NCBI GenBank assembly: GCA_943787405.1
Contig: CALSMH010000001.1
Span: forward strand, 1-64,000
Reading direction: 5' to 3'
Length of the DNA stretch: 64,000 bases
Source: an uncultured Nitrosomonadaceae bacterium
GTDB taxonomy: Bacteria; Pseudomonadota; Gammaproteobacteria; Burkholderiales; Nitrosomonadaceae
Both the position numbers and the translations under genes were made by a program. Under the pieces are notes generated by a model. That model did no database searches, was not told where the DNA came from, and saw only the letters and a list, made by a program, of their open reading frames with translations. Of the stretch, positions 1 to 9,655 are shown piece by piece; position 1 is the stretch's first letter, and each line of letters opens with the position of its first letter.

Positions 1-267
1 ATTATCGCCACCCTCATTCTCTATTTTTTTCTCAACTCGTAAATCACGAGCAATTATCTCTAGTGAAAGAGGTTGAATTTCTATAGATTGGATAGACACT
101 GGTCTATACACAATTCCTGATAATTTAGCTTCAAGACTTTCCTTGGCATAACCAGGAAGCCAAAAATAACCAAGCAGCCAAAAAATCACAACAAATATTA
201 CTAAACCTCCAAGACTGGCTCTTAAACGTTTATTTGTTACGAGGCGCCTGAGAGGTTCGGTCTGCAT
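1..267 (-). CDS. DUF748 (AsmA-like) protein, N-terminal fragment
   Basis: Partial gene running off the left edge; 89 codons are visible from an ATG at 267. The product starts with a basic stretch (about residues 7-17), then one hydrophobic segment (about 18-37, rich in Gly, Val, Ile, Phe, Trp, Leu) and a motif ending LEIIARDLRV near residue 77. That pattern (single N-terminal anchor, then an amphipathic region on how parts of the substrate lie, ending in a D-L-R-V strand) is typical of DUF748 proteins, large AsmA-like periplasmic proteins anchored in the inner membrane. The function of such proteins is thought to involve envelope lipid homeostasis, which is family knowledge. The C-terminal part is outside the window. 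Confidence 0.6.
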   Translation of the reverse strand, partial: MQTEPLRRLVTNKRLRASLGGLVIFVVIFWLLGYFWLPGYAKESLEAKLSGIVYRPVSIQSIEIQPLSLEIIARDLRVEKKIENEGGDN

Positions 268-389
268 TATGTATACACAGATAACTTAACTGGTTAGAGA
301 ATGAAAGATTTTTAAGAAATGGCCTGACCAATATTTAACTCTCTACTCATTAAATATTTAATATGACCTGAAATGGAAAAACTATGGGT

Positions 390-466
390 TGGTAGGCGCG
401 ATTGGATTCGAACCAACGACCCCCACCATGTCAAGGTGGTGCTCTAACCAACTGAGCTACGCGCCT
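390..466 (-). tRNA. tRNA-Val (anticodon GAC)
   Basis: The minus strand folds as a full cloverleaf of 77 nt. The acceptor stem is AGGCGCG paired with CGCGCCT, followed by discriminator A and an encoded CCA. The D arm contains AGCTCAGTTGGTTAGAGC, the anticodon loop is TTGACAT between CCACC and GGTGG, and the T arm carries GGTTCGAATCC. Anticodon GAC reads valine GUC/GUU codons. It stands alone between the DUF748 gene and rfbB. Confidence 0.96.
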
Positions 467-697
467 AAAAAAATGAATTCTAACTGAATCAATGAGAAGG
501 CTCAAATTATAATATCTCAATATTCAGCACGGCAACATATTACCATTAAAACTTCACTCCCAAAAAAACTAGCAGGCCATACCAAAAAATTTGATAAACT
601 TTAACCGTATTTTTTGACTCCTGTAAGACAAAGTAACACTTGCAGATGCGCCGAAAAAATACTAGGGTTAAGAGAAAATATAGCTTAAGGACAGACA

Positions 698-1765
698 ATG
701 ATATTAGTAACAGGGGGCGCTGGATTCATTGGCGCAAATTTTATTTTAGACTGGTTTGCGCAATCTGACGAAGAAATCATTAATCTTGATAACTTAACTT
801 ATGCAGGAAATTTAGAGAATCTAGCTCCCCTAAAAGAGGATAAACGGCATATCTTCATTAAAGGTGACATTTGTGATTCCAGCTTAATCATTAGCTTATT
901 TGCGAAATTTAAACCCCGCGCTATTATAAATTTTGCTGCTGAAAGTCATGTAGATCGATCTATTGAAGAGCCTGATAGCTTTATACAAACCAATATTCTA
1001 GGAACCTTCCGGTTATTAGAAACCACACGGAATTATTGGGGTGACTTAGAAAAGAATAAGAAAAAAGAGTTTCGCTTCCTTCATGTCTCAACAGATGAAG
1101 TCTACGGTTCTCTTTCGAGTAAAGAGAAGGCCTTTGATGAGAACCATCGTTATGAGCCTAATAGCCCTTATTCAGCTAGCAAAGCAGCAAGCGATCATTT
1201 AATACGAGCCTACCATAAAACATATGGATTGCCAGTTCTTACCACCAACTGCTCAAATAACTATGGCCCATATCAATTCCCCGAAAAATTGATCCCTCTA
1301 ACAATCATTAACGCTCTTACAAATAAACCATTACCTATTTATGGAGATGGCCAACAAATCCGTGATTGGCTTTACGTGAAAGATCATTGTGGCGCTATTC
1401 AACGGGTGCTGGAAGCAGGCGCTCCTGGCGAGACATATAATGTTGGTGGCTGGAATGAAAAATCCAATATTGATATCGTACATACTATTTGTTCTTTGCT
1501 TGAAACACTATCTCCCCAAGTTGATGGCAGAAACTATAAAGAGCAAATTATTTTTGTTACAGATCGCCCTGGCCATGATCGTCGATATGCCATCAATTCA
1601 AATAAAATAAAACGTGACCTTGGCTGGGAGCCAGCTGAAACCTTTGAAACTGGTATCCATAAAACCGTCAAATGGTATCTTGATAATCAGAGTTGGGTTC
1701 AGAATGTCCAATCTGGTGCATACCGAGAATGGATTGATAAAAATTATAAAGAACGAACCCTGTGA
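698..1765 (+). CDS. rfbB: dTDP-glucose 4,6-dehydratase
   Basis: Second step of dTDP-L-rhamnose synthesis: oxidises and dehydrates dTDP-glucose to dTDP-4-keto-6-deoxyglucose using bound NAD. The protein (355 aa, normal length) is an extended short-chain dehydrogenase with the Rossmann motif TGGAGFIG at residues 5-12, the TDE catalytic triplet at 132-134 and YSASK (Tyr158, Lys162). The ATG at 698 has an AAGGA ribosome-binding site just upstream. It is the first gene of a four-gene rfbBDAC operon whose later genes overlap by a few bases, so co-translation is likely. Rhamnose made here probably serves O-antigen or exopolysaccharide synthesis. Confidence 0.96.
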   Translation: MILVTGGAGFIGANFILDWFAQSDEEIINLDNLTYAGNLENLAPLKEDKRHIFIKGDICDSSLIISLFAKFKPRAIINFAAESHVDRSIEEPDSFIQTNILGTFRLLETTRNYWGDLEKNKKKEFRFLHVSTDEVYGSLSSKEKAFDENHRYEPNSPYSASKAASDHLIRAYHKTYGLPVLTTNCSNNYGPYQFPEKLIPLTIINALTNKPLPIYGDGQQIRDWLYVKDHCGAIQRVLEAGAPGETYNVGGWNEKSNIDIVHTICSLLETLSPQVDGRNYKEQIIFVTDRPGHDRRYAINSNKIKRDLGWEPAETFETGIHKTVKWYLDNQSWVQNVQSGAYREWIDKNYKERTL

Positions 1766-2673
1766 AAATTCTATTATTTGGAAAAGGTGGACAAGTAGGT
1801 TGGGAGTTACAACGAAGCCTTTCTTTGATGGGTGAATTAGTTGCTCTGGATACTGATGACCAGAGGCTATGCGGTAACTTCACCCGGCCAGAAGACATTA
1901 TTCAGACTATTCATTCAGTCTCTCCAGATGTAATCGTTAATGCAGCAGCTTACACAGCAGTGGACAAGGCTGAAAATGAATCAGCACTAGCCCACACTAT
2001 TAATACTCAGGCTCCAAAAATACTCGCTCAAGAATCATTGAAAATAGGCGCCTGGTTGGTTCATTACTCTACCGACTATGTGTTCGACGGGAATGGAACT
2101 AAGCCATGGAAGGAGACCGATCCCACTACCCCCATAAATACTTATGGCTCAACAAAATTGGAAGGAGAGAAAGCTGTCATAAACTCTGGCTGCAAACACC
2201 TTATATTTCGTACCAGTTGGGTCTACTCTGCTCGCGGTGAGAACTTTATTAAGACCATAATTCATCTCGCACAAAATCGAGAATATCTTTCTGTTATTGA
2301 TGACCAGATTGGCGCTCCTACAGGCGCAGAGCTATTAGCAGACGTTACCACCCATTCAATATATACAGCCTTAAAACAACCTCATGTATCTGGGTTATAT
2401 CATCTGGCCGCCAAGGGAGAAACTTCATGGTATGGCTACGCCAATTTTGTGCTCGATAAAGCCCGTCAATCTGGAATTAAACTTCAGGTTCAGGCAGAGG
2501 ATATTCAACCGGTAACAACTGATGCCTTTCCTCAAACCGCGCGTAGACCTAGAAACTCTCGATTAAATACCAGAAAAATAGAACATACTTTCGATTTAAC
2601 TTTGCCTTTATGGCAAACTGGAGTAACACGTATGCTTACTGAAATTTTTGAAAAAAATTATGACCCAACGTAA
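1762..2673 (+). CDS. rfbD: dTDP-4-dehydrorhamnose reductase
   Basis: Last step of dTDP-L-rhamnose synthesis: NAD(P)H-dependent reduction of dTDP-4-keto-L-rhamnose. 303 aa, with the nucleotide-binding GKGGQVG at residues 7-13, STDYVFDG at 103-110 and the catalytic YGSTK (Tyr128, Lys132), all typical of RmlD. It starts with GTG in a 4-base GTGA overlap with the rfbB stop, so translational coupling is likely. The order B-D-A-C is common in proteobacteria. Confidence 0.95.
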   Translation: MKILLFGKGGQVGWELQRSLSLMGELVALDTDDQRLCGNFTRPEDIIQTIHSVSPDVIVNAAAYTAVDKAENESALAHTINTQAPKILAQESLKIGAWLVHYSTDYVFDGNGTKPWKETDPTTPINTYGSTKLEGEKAVINSGCKHLIFRTSWVYSARGENFIKTIIHLAQNREYLSVIDDQIGAPTGAELLADVTTHSIYTALKQPHVSGLYHLAAKGETSWYGYANFVLDKARQSGIKLQVQAEDIQPVTTDAFPQTARRPRNSRLNTRKIEHTFDLTLPLWQTGVTRMLTEIFEKNYDPT

Positions 2674-3547
2674 AGGTATCATTCTAGCTGGCGGCTCCGG
2701 CACAAGACTCTATCCCGTAACTAAAGTAGTTTCCAAACAGCTACTCCCAATTTACGATAAACCAATGATTTACTACCCCTTAAGCACACTCATGCTAGCG
2801 GGTATTCGTAATATACTTATTATATCTACACCCCAAGATATTTCACGCTTTGAGCAACTATTAGGAAATGGTGGGGATTGGGGCCTCAACTTGCAATACG
2901 CCGAGCAACCAAATCCTGATGGATTAGCTCAAGCCTTCATAATTGGCAAGAATTTTATTTCTCAGGACCCAAGTGCTCTCATTTTAGGAGATAATATTTT
3001 CTACGGGAACGATTTGCAAGCACGACTTGCCTCCGCTACGCTAGAACCAAGAGGTGCAACTGTTTTTGCCTATCATGTACAAAATCCTGATAGTTACGGG
3101 GTAGTCACACTTGATTCTCAAGGCCGCGCTACTTCATTGAAAGAAAAGCCTTCTCAGCCAAGAAGTAACTACGCTGTTACTGGTCTATACTTCTATGACA
3201 ACCAAATCGTTGATATCGTTACAGATCTTAAACCTTCCTCCCGGGGTGAATTAGAAATAACTGATGCCAATCGGGCCTACCTAGAACGTAATCAACTACA
3301 TGTCGAGGTTATGGGGCGTGGGTATGCTTGGTTAGATACCGGCACTCACGAAAGTATGAGGCAGGCGAGTAATTTTATCGAGACTATCGAACACCGTCAG
3401 GGTCTCAAAATTTCTTGCCCAGAAGAAATTGCTTATCATCAGGGCTTTATTAGTGCCGAGCAACTTGAAAAACTGGCGACACTTCTGAATAAAAATAGTT
3501 ACGGAAAGTACCTTATGAAGATTTTGAAGGAACCGGCCGCTAAATGA
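2660..3547 (+). CDS. rfbA: glucose-1-phosphate thymidylyltransferase
   Basis: First step of dTDP-L-rhamnose synthesis: dTTP plus glucose-1-phosphate gives dTDP-glucose and pyrophosphate. From the ATG at 2660 the protein is 295 aa, close to the 293 aa of the E. coli enzyme, and begins with the nucleotidyltransferase signature [14 protein letters not shown] followed by [22 protein letters not shown] and the EKP region are also present. A TTG at 2648 would add four residues, but the ATG matches the family start better. The gene overlaps rfbD by 14 bases. Confidence 0.95.
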   Translation: MTQRKGIILAGGSGTRLYPVTKVVSKQLLPIYDKPMIYYPLSTLMLAGIRNILIISTPQDISRFEQLLGNGGDWGLNLQYAEQPNPDGLAQAFIIGKNFISQDPSALILGDNIFYGNDLQARLASATLEPRGATVFAYHVQNPDSYGVVTLDSQGRATSLKEKPSQPRSNYAVTGLYFYDNQIVDIVTDLKPSSRGELEITDANRAYLERNQLHVEVMGRGYAWLDTGTHESMRQASNFIETIEHRQGLKISCPEEIAYHQGFISAEQLEKLATLLNKNSYGKYLMKILKEPAAK

Positions 3548-4089
3548 AAATAATCTCTACTTCCATTCCAGAAGTTCTCATTATTGAACCTAACATCGCC
3601 AGTGACAGCCGAGGATTTTTCTTTGAAAGCTTTAATGAAAAGAAATTTAGTCAAAGTACCGGGCTTAATGTACGCTTTGTACAAGATAATCACAGCCAAT
3701 CAACTAAAGGGGTACTTCGGGGCCTACATTATCAAATTCAACAACCACAGGGAAAATTAGTACGCGTAGTACGTGGTGCAGTTTTTGATGTTGTAGTAGA
3801 TATTAGAAGATCCTCCCCCACGTTTGGCCAGTGGGCAGGCGCTGAGCTTACAGAAGAGAATTGCCGCCAACTTTGGGCCCCAATAGGATTCGCACATGGC
3901 TTTCTTGTTCTTAGTAATAGGGCTGATTTTCTTTATAAAACTACAGACTATTATGCTCCCCAATTTGAGCGTAGTATCTTATGGAACGACCCAAACATTG
4001 GTATCCAGTGGCCGCTTAATAAAGAACCGCGGCTTTCAATTAAAGACAAAGCCTCTTTGCTGCTTGAACAAGCAGATACTTATCCATGA
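3544..4089 (+). CDS. rfbC: dTDP-4-dehydrorhamnose 3,5-epimerase
   Basis: Third step of the rhamnose pathway: double epimerisation at C3 and C5 of the keto sugar. 181 aa, the usual RmlC cupin length. Visible family motifs are [10 protein letters not shown] (21-30), QDNHSQS and VLRGLHYQ (57-64), whose His is the catalytic base in characterised enzymes, and the IGFAHGF segment. It starts in an ATGA overlap with rfbA and ends the operon. Confidence 0.95.
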   Translation: MKIISTSIPEVLIIEPNIASDSRGFFFESFNEKKFSQSTGLNVRFVQDNHSQSTKGVLRGLHYQIQQPQGKLVRVVRGAVFDVVVDIRRSSPTFGQWAGAELTEENCRQLWAPIGFAHGFLVLSNRADFLYKTTDYYAPQFERSILWNDPNIGIQWPLNKEPRLSIKDKASLLLEQADTYP

Positions 4090-4286
4090 ATGAGCATAAC
4101 CCGTCTATAAATTCTCCTACATTATTCAACATCACTCCTCTTCTTCTCACAAATTTAATGGTAAAATAATGAGCCATAGAATTACAATCTGGGTGCCTCT
4201 GAATATTAAGATAATTAAGGTATATAGAAGCTAACCAAATTTAGCCTTGTTAAATAGAAATAATAACTATAGTTTATTTATTCAAA

Positions 4287-7025
4287 TTGCCTGATACAGA
4301 TACCCCCCCGTCTTTAGTTTCCTCATTAACGTCATGTAATGAGCCTAGTGAAACTACAAATATACCGACTAAATTTTCTTTAGTAATTCCCACTCTCAAC
4401 GAAGCAGATAACATTGACCCTTTATTAGCTGGCCTCTTTGCACTTGATCTTCCACCTAACCATTTTGAAGTAATTTTTGCCGATGATGGCTCAAGTGATG
4501 GCACGCCGGACAAGATACGTGCCTGGGGGGGAAAGGCAAATGTGAGGCTCGTAGAGCGCCAGGAAAAACCAGATTTGACTGCATCAATCTTAGCTGGTGT
4601 TGAAATAGCTTCCAGTAATATCATCGTGGTAATGGATGCGGACCTTAGTCATCCGATAGGCCGACTAACTGCCGTAGTAGAACCAGTGCTAAATGGTAGT
4701 AACGACATAGCTGTTGGTAGCCGCTATGTACCCGGGGGTGGCACTGAAGGCTGGCCAATACATCGACAATGGTTGTCACGTTTAGGTGGCTGGCTGGCAC
4801 GCCCCATATGTGATGTTAACGATGCCACCTCTGGATTCTTTGCAGTTCGTAAGGACTTAATTGCAACAATTCCAGAACATGCCCGCGGATACAAAATCCT
4901 ACTTGAATTACTGGTAGCAGGCCGAGAAAAAATAAAAGCAGTTGAGGTGCCAATCTGCTTCCGAGATCGAACGCGAGGAACCTCAAAGTTGTCATTCTCC
5001 CATCAATGGACTTACTTGCAACGATTGATAACATTAGCAGGAGGTACAGCCTCTGTCAGTACGGCCAGTAAATTTGCATTAGTCGGGCTCTGTGGCGTAA
5101 TAATTGATACGATATTATTTCAAATTTTAGTAGTTTATGAAGCTGGGCTTGCACAAGCACATATTGTTAGTTTCTTTGCTGCGGCAACAGCAAATTATGC
5201 ACTTAACTCTAAATGGTCATTCCGAGAACACCATACAGGCTCACTGAGATGGAACAAATTTGGTCGTTTTTTAATGGTCGGTATGTTTGCATTATTGTTG
5301 CGAGGTGGCGTTCTAGCCTTACTGGTATATGGCTGGCATATGCCCGCAGAGTTAGCAATTTTTCCGGCAATTGCTGCAACAGCAATTGTTAATTATCTAG
5401 GTTCTGCTTTCTATGTCTTCCCTATAACAAATAACCCGCCGTCATTAGATACCCGCTGGCGAATTGCTTCCGTAGGCATTGTTGTATTCATCCTATTATT
5501 ACGACTGATTTATTTGGGACAAGCACAATTAATTCCGGATGAAGCGTACTACTGGAATTATGCTCAACACATAGATTTAAGTTATATCGATCACCCGCCG
5601 ATGATCGCCTGGTTAATCTGGCTAGGTACATCAATCTTTGGTGACAATGAGTTTGGGGTGCGCATCGCCGCATATATTTGCAGCCTAATTACAATGGCCT
5701 ATCTATATGCATTAACACTCAATATTTACGACAAATCAACTAGTATGCGCTCAATATTGCTACTGGCCGTCCTTCCAATAGGATTTGTTCATGGAATACT
5801 AATGACGCCAGATGCACCGCTGTTAGCGGCCTGGGCTGCTACACTTTACTACATGGAAAGGGCCATGGTTGCTGGGCGTAGTTCGGCATGGATTGGCGTA
5901 GGCATTGCATTTGGTTTGGGGATTCTCTCTAAATATACACTTGGACTTCTGGGATTTTCAGCTTTATTATTTTTGCTCCTAGATCCAACTGCACGTCGCT
6001 GGCTATTCCGCCCACATCCTTATCTAGCAGCAACACTTGCATTGCTGCTGTTTGCGCCTGTAATTATCTGGAATAGTGAGAATGACTGGGCTTCATTTAT
6101 ATTTCAATCAAATAGAGTAATAGGGGCGGGAATAGATAATCAGTTCTCGATTCAGTATTTACCTATGCATATTCTGGTGCTACTGACTCCGATAGGGCTA
6201 ATTGCTGCAGGGCTTGCATTATTCTTGAGAAAGAATAACGAAAACCAACCTGTAAACAGGCACCGTTTATTTATACGAATATTTGCAGGCCTCCCTTTAG
6301 CGGTATTTGCCATTGTTAGCATATTCAACGCGCCACGGTTTCATTGGACAACTCCTTTGTGGCTTGCCCTATTACCGACAATAGCTTGGATGATGGGTAA
6401 TACAAATAATCTACAGAAAATTACATACCGTTTACAGTCTTTATGGAAACCAACAATCCTGATGACAGTATTTTTCTATGCATTCACACTACACTATGTA
6501 GTACTTGGGATACCAGGTATTCCATATCCAACCTCAATAACAAAGCATTATTTTTGGCGTGAAACAACGTTGGAAATTGAAAGAATAGTAAATAATATAC
6601 GCCAGAAAACAGGACAGGAACCTATTGTTGTCGGCATGAGTAAATGGTCAGTTGCAAGCTCATTATTATTCTATAATAATGCCAAAAATAGCATGGACAT
6701 TCGTTCTCGAAATATGTTTAATGACAGCGGAGCCATGTTCGAAATTTGGAATCCATCAGGATTACCTTCAACCAGACCCCTCGTTATGGTAAGTATGAAA
6801 CCTAATCGACTGGTGCATACTCGGCTTGGAAATGATTTTAATCAGATCTTGACTCATCCTGGCCCGATACTATATAGACCCATTACACGAAGTAATAAAG
6901 AGCTGCGGGTGGTATATTACCGAATTGCACAAGGTTATTTGGGGGGAGGAACCCCTTATTGGATGGAGGGGAAGGAACCCCTTACTGGGAAGAGAGGTCC
7001 GTTAATAAATAGGAATAATGACTAA
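4287..7025 (+). CDS. GT2-GtrA-ArnT/PMT-like fused membrane glycosyltransferase
   Basis: 912 aa in three parts. Residues about 30-250 are a DPM1-like GT2 domain (FSLVIPTLNEADN, ADDGSSDGT, DAD at 117-119), which in the family makes a polyprenyl-phosphate sugar. Residues about 262-380 are a four-helix GtrA-type domain (flippase-like). From about 390 to the end is a multi-helix GT39/GT83-like domain with the early acidic motif IPDEAYYW and YIDHPPM in the first periplasmic loop, which uses polyprenyl-phosphate sugars to modify an acceptor in the periplasm. The whole modification route is thus in one chain. The start is a TTG without a clear ribosome-binding site, so the N-terminus is uncertain. 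The 3' end holds a 15-base imperfect duplicate (6948 and 6974). The acceptor is unknown; lipid A, O-antigen or protein are all possible. Confidence 0.87.
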   Translation: MPDTDTPPSLVSSLTSCNEPSETTNIPTKFSLVIPTLNEADNIDPLLAGLFALDLPPNHFEVIFADDGSSDGTPDKIRAWGGKANVRLVERQEKPDLTASILAGVEIASSNIIVVMDADLSHPIGRLTAVVEPVLNGSNDIAVGSRYVPGGGTEGWPIHRQWLSRLGGWLARPICDVNDATSGFFAVRKDLIATIPEHARGYKILLELLVAGREKIKAVEVPICFRDRTRGTSKLSFSHQWTYLQRLITLAGGTASVSTASKFALVGLCGVIIDTILFQILVVYEAGLAQAHIVSFFAAATANYALNSKWSFREHHTGSLRWNKFGRFLMVGMFALLLRGGVLALLVYGWHMPAELAIFPAIAATAIVNYLGSAFYVFPITNNPPSLDTRWRIASVGIVVFILLLRLIYLGQAQLIPDEAYYWNYAQHIDLSYIDHPPMIAWLIWLGTSIFGDNEFGVRIAAYICSLITMAYLYALTLNIYDKSTSMRSILLLAVLPIGFVHGILMTPDAPLLAAWAATLYYMERAMVAGRSSAWIGVGIAFGLGILSKYTLGLLGFSALLFLLLDPTARRWLFRPHPYLAATLALLLFAPVIIWNSENDWASFIFQSNRVIGAGIDNQFSIQYLPMHILVLLTPIGLIAAGLALFLRKNNENQPVNRHRLFIRIFAGLPLAVFAIVSIFNAPRFHWTTPLWLALLPTIAWMMGNTNNLQKITYRLQSLWKPTILMTVFFYAFTLHYVVLGIPGIPYPTSITKHYFWRETTLEIERIVNNIRQKTGQEPIVVGMSKWSVASSLLFYNNAKNSMDIRSRNMFNDSGAMFEIWNPSGLPSTRPLVMVSMKPNRLVHTRLGNDFNQILTHPGPILYRPITRSNKELRVVYYRIAQGYLGGGTPYWMEGKEPLTGKRGPLINRNND

Positions 7026-7104
7026 GATGGTCATTTTGCAATCCATACCCTTTTAACTAATACTCAAGTAAAACTTTTAGTGCTACTTTAGCCTCACAAA
7101 AATC

Positions 7105-7854
7105 ATGCATAAAATATCTGAAATTTATACTAAAGCTGTTATTCTGAGTGCGGGCCAAGGCAGAAGACTGCTTCCATTGACTAAGAACTCTCCAAAATGT
7201 CTTTTACCCGTTTCTGGCAAACCGATTATTGAATGGCAGATTGATGCTCTACTTACAGCTGGGATAAAAGAAATTATTGTAGTAACCGGCTTTCAGACCG
7301 GCCTAGTTGAAAAATTATTACAAAAACGCTATCCAGATCACAAGAAAATTAGAATACTTTTTAACCCTTTTTTCGAGGTTGCAGATAATCTAGCCAGTTG
7401 TTGGGTAGCGCGCTCCGTTATGGACGGCAATTTTCTACTGTTAAACGGTGATACAATTTTCGATGTTTCCTTGCTGAAACAAGTACTAAAATCGAAACCT
7501 GCTCCTATAACGCTCAGTATAGATTATAAAAAAGCTTATGATGCAGATGATATGAAAGTTCAATTAGATAATAAGGGACTGGTCAAACATGTAAATAAAA
7601 TCCTGCCTGAAGATCAGATTGATGCAGAGTCAATAGGGCTCATTTATTTTCGTTCGAATGGACCAATATTATTCCGTGATGCAGTTGAAGATGCGCTTCG
7701 ATACCCTACTGAACTTAAATCCTGGTACCTTACTATCATAGATAAGCTAGCCGGGAAGAATCTAGTTAATGTTTGTTCAATATCTGGCCATCGTTGGTGC
7801 GAAATTGATTATTCCTCGGATCTGACAAAAGCCCAAGAATTATTTTGTGAGTAA
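7105..7854 (+). CDS. LicC-like sugar/choline-phosphate nucleotidyltransferase
   Basis: 249 aa, a complete NTP_transferase fold. The signature AVILSAGQGRRLLPLT (11-26) with PKCLLPVSGKP (30-40) and LNGDTIF near 114 matches enzymes of the LicC/CTP:phosphocholine cytidylyltransferase or short sugar-1-phosphate nucleotidylyltransferase type. In the family these join a nucleotide to a phosphorylated small molecule. It stands 80 bases after the glycosyltransferase and 124 before the HIT gene, in the same direction, so the genes may be co-transcribed. No choline kinase or choline transporter is visible nearby, so choline as substrate is only one option; the cytidylyl donor is not proven. Confidence 0.72.
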   Translation: MHKISEIYTKAVILSAGQGRRLLPLTKNSPKCLLPVSGKPIIEWQIDALLTAGIKEIIVVTGFQTGLVEKLLQKRYPDHKKIRILFNPFFEVADNLASCWVARSVMDGNFLLLNGDTIFDVSLLKQVLKSKPAPITLSIDYKKAYDADDMKVQLDNKGLVKHVNKILPEDQIDAESIGLIYFRSNGPILFRDAVEDALRYPTELKSWYLTIIDKLAGKNLVNVCSISGHRWCEIDYSSDLTKAQELFCE

Positions 7855-7978
7855 GATGGTATGGAGCATAACAAAATATCAGGTGACGTTTTACAAGCTA
7901 ATACGTGATCAATATACTAAAATCAATCTATAGGGTACCAAGGTAGCTCTATCAGCTTAATTATTTCAGGAGTTTTGA

Positions 7979-8440
7979 ATGTCCCATAAAATGCAGCCTG
8001 ACACCTTGGTTTTCAATAACACTATGAGGAAATTTGGGGCACCGCATACCATAATATATCAATATCAACACTGGAGTATTTTATTGAGACCAGTACAGTT
8101 AACTCTAGGTTCTATGGTTCTGGTCGCTCATGATTCTGCCTCTGCGTTCTCCCAGCTTAGCCAAGAGAGTTTTATGGAGCTACATAAGATAACAGCCCAA
8201 CTAGAGCCGGCTCTCGATCATGCATTTACATATGACAAACTAAATTATCTTATGTTAATGATGGTCGACCCGGATGTACATTTTCATGTTGTCCCTCGCT
8301 ATGCGAAACCAAAGAAATTTGAGAATATAGAGTTTACTGATCCGGGCTGGCCAAATGCTCCTGATTTAAATCATATTAATAAAACAAGCTCGCCAATTAA
8401 CCTAAATATTATCGATCACATAAAGGCCTACTTAGTATAA
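7979..8440 (+). CDS. HIT-superfamily nucleotide-binding protein
   Basis: 153 aa with the HIT-type motif VHFHVVPRY near residues 100-108. His101 corresponds to the nucleophile and His103 to the third His of the triad, but the first triad position is Asp99 instead of His. HIT enzymes hydrolyse or transfer nucleotide-phosphate bonds (dinucleoside polyphosphates, AMP-lysine, GalT-type sugar nucleotides). The start has a good AGGAG site nine bases upstream. Lying between a nucleotidyltransferase and a desaturase, it may act on a nucleotide-linked intermediate, but nothing in the sequence fixes the substrate. Confidence 0.75.
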   Translation: MSHKMQPDTLVFNNTMRKFGAPHTIIYQYQHWSILLRPVQLTLGSMVLVAHDSASAFSQLSQESFMELHKITAQLEPALDHAFTYDKLNYLMLMMVDPDVHFHVVPRYAKPKKFENIEFTDPGWPNAPDLNHINKTSSPINLNIIDHIKAYLV

Positions 8441-8586
8441 TACAAGTGAGAGACCTGAAGAACAACCATGAGCCCTCAATGTCCCTTAATTTCTATTTAT
8501 AAGCAACTAATATCGAACAACGATTTTGCTAAATTAATAACATGCGATAATAGTGGCTCTGAATAGATGGTTATTTTAATCTAGCT

Positions 8587-9624
8587 ATGGAAAATAAAAA
8601 AGATACTCCGGTCTTTCCGCTCCGGGAGGCACATCACCTTGTCCGTGGTCTGATGACCCCAAATCCTATTATTTACTGGGTTGATTTTCTGTTCCATGTC
8701 ACATTAGGCTGGACAGCTTTTGTGGTAGTTTTATCTGCCCCGTTGTTTAGCATTTGGCAATTTGTAGCATTTATTGTGGCAACATTGGCTCATTACCGTT
8801 CAGTAATCTTTATTCATGAACTTGCACACTTAAAAAAAGGCACCTTTAAGATCTTCCGCCTAGTCTGGAATCTTTTTAGCGGGATACCATTCTTAGTTCC
8901 ATCTTTTACGTATAGCGTGCACTATGACCATCATAAACCAGATATCTATGGCACCAGTGAAGATGGTGAGTATATTCCCTTTGCAACAAAAAACCCGATA
9001 TTGATGATTGGCTATGTATTATTCTCGTTCCTTCTCCCTTTTATATTTTTTGCACGCTATCTCTTACTTACGCCTGCATCTTATCTGATCCCACCACTTC
9101 GTAAACTTTGTTGGGAAAGAGCATCTTCACTTTCTATAAATCCAACCTATAAGAGGCCAAGTGGCTATATACGTAATGATAAATATTGGAAAATACAGGA
9201 ATTTGCAACTTTTGTATTTTCTATAGCAGTCATCACATGCGTCACACTTGGTGTCCTACCATTTAAAATTATTATTCTATGGTATTTAATTGGCACATCT
9301 ATCTTTATTTTAAACTCGTTACGCACCCTTGTTGCTCATGCATACCGTAACCCTGGAGACCAGAAAATGGAATTTCATGAGCAATATCTTGATTCTATCA
9401 ATATATCCGGCAATTCATTTATTACTGCATTATGGGCTCCCTTGGGCCTGCGTTACCATGCCACACATCATCTCTTTATGAGCATGCCATATCATAATCT
9501 TGGGAAGGCTCAGCGTCTCTTAGTAAATAATCTTAGTGATAATTCACTTTATCTAAAGGCTACACGCAATAGTATGTGGGATGCATTATGTCGAATTTGG
9601 GGGGAAGCATCAACATCACGCTAA
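8587..9624 (+). CDS. membrane fatty acid desaturase
   Basis: 345 aa integral membrane di-iron enzyme. It carries the three histidine boxes of the family: HELAH at 77-81, HYDHH at 112-116 and HATHH at 291-295, with hydrophobic segments at about 40-75, 138-165 and 205-250. Such enzymes introduce double bonds or hydroxyls into acyl chains or related lipids. No strong ribosome-binding site is visible before the ATG. A neighbour of nucleotidyl- and glycosyltransferases, it may tailor a lipid made by the accessory clusters further right, but could equally be a general membrane-fluidity desaturase. Confidence 0.85.
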   Translation: MENKKDTPVFPLREAHHLVRGLMTPNPIIYWVDFLFHVTLGWTAFVVVLSAPLFSIWQFVAFIVATLAHYRSVIFIHELAHLKKGTFKIFRLVWNLFSGIPFLVPSFTYSVHYDHHKPDIYGTSEDGEYIPFATKNPILMIGYVLFSFLLPFIFFARYLLLTPASYLIPPLRKLCWERASSLSINPTYKRPSGYIRNDKYWKIQEFATFVFSIAVITCVTLGVLPFKIIILWYLIGTSIFILNSLRTLVAHAYRNPGDQKMEFHEQYLDSINISGNSFITALWAPLGLRYHATHHLFMSMPYHNLGKAQRLLVNNLSDNSLYLKATRNSMWDALCRIWGEASTSR

Positions 9625-9655
9625 ACTATGTATCATTGGGAGGTGTAAGCTAAAT

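Noticed and set aside
6948-6988. mobile-element scar from a duplicated 15-base stretch near the end of the GT2-GtrA-PMT gene
   Set aside because: The copies differ, lie in frame and show no terminal inverted repeats, so a small local duplication is enough.
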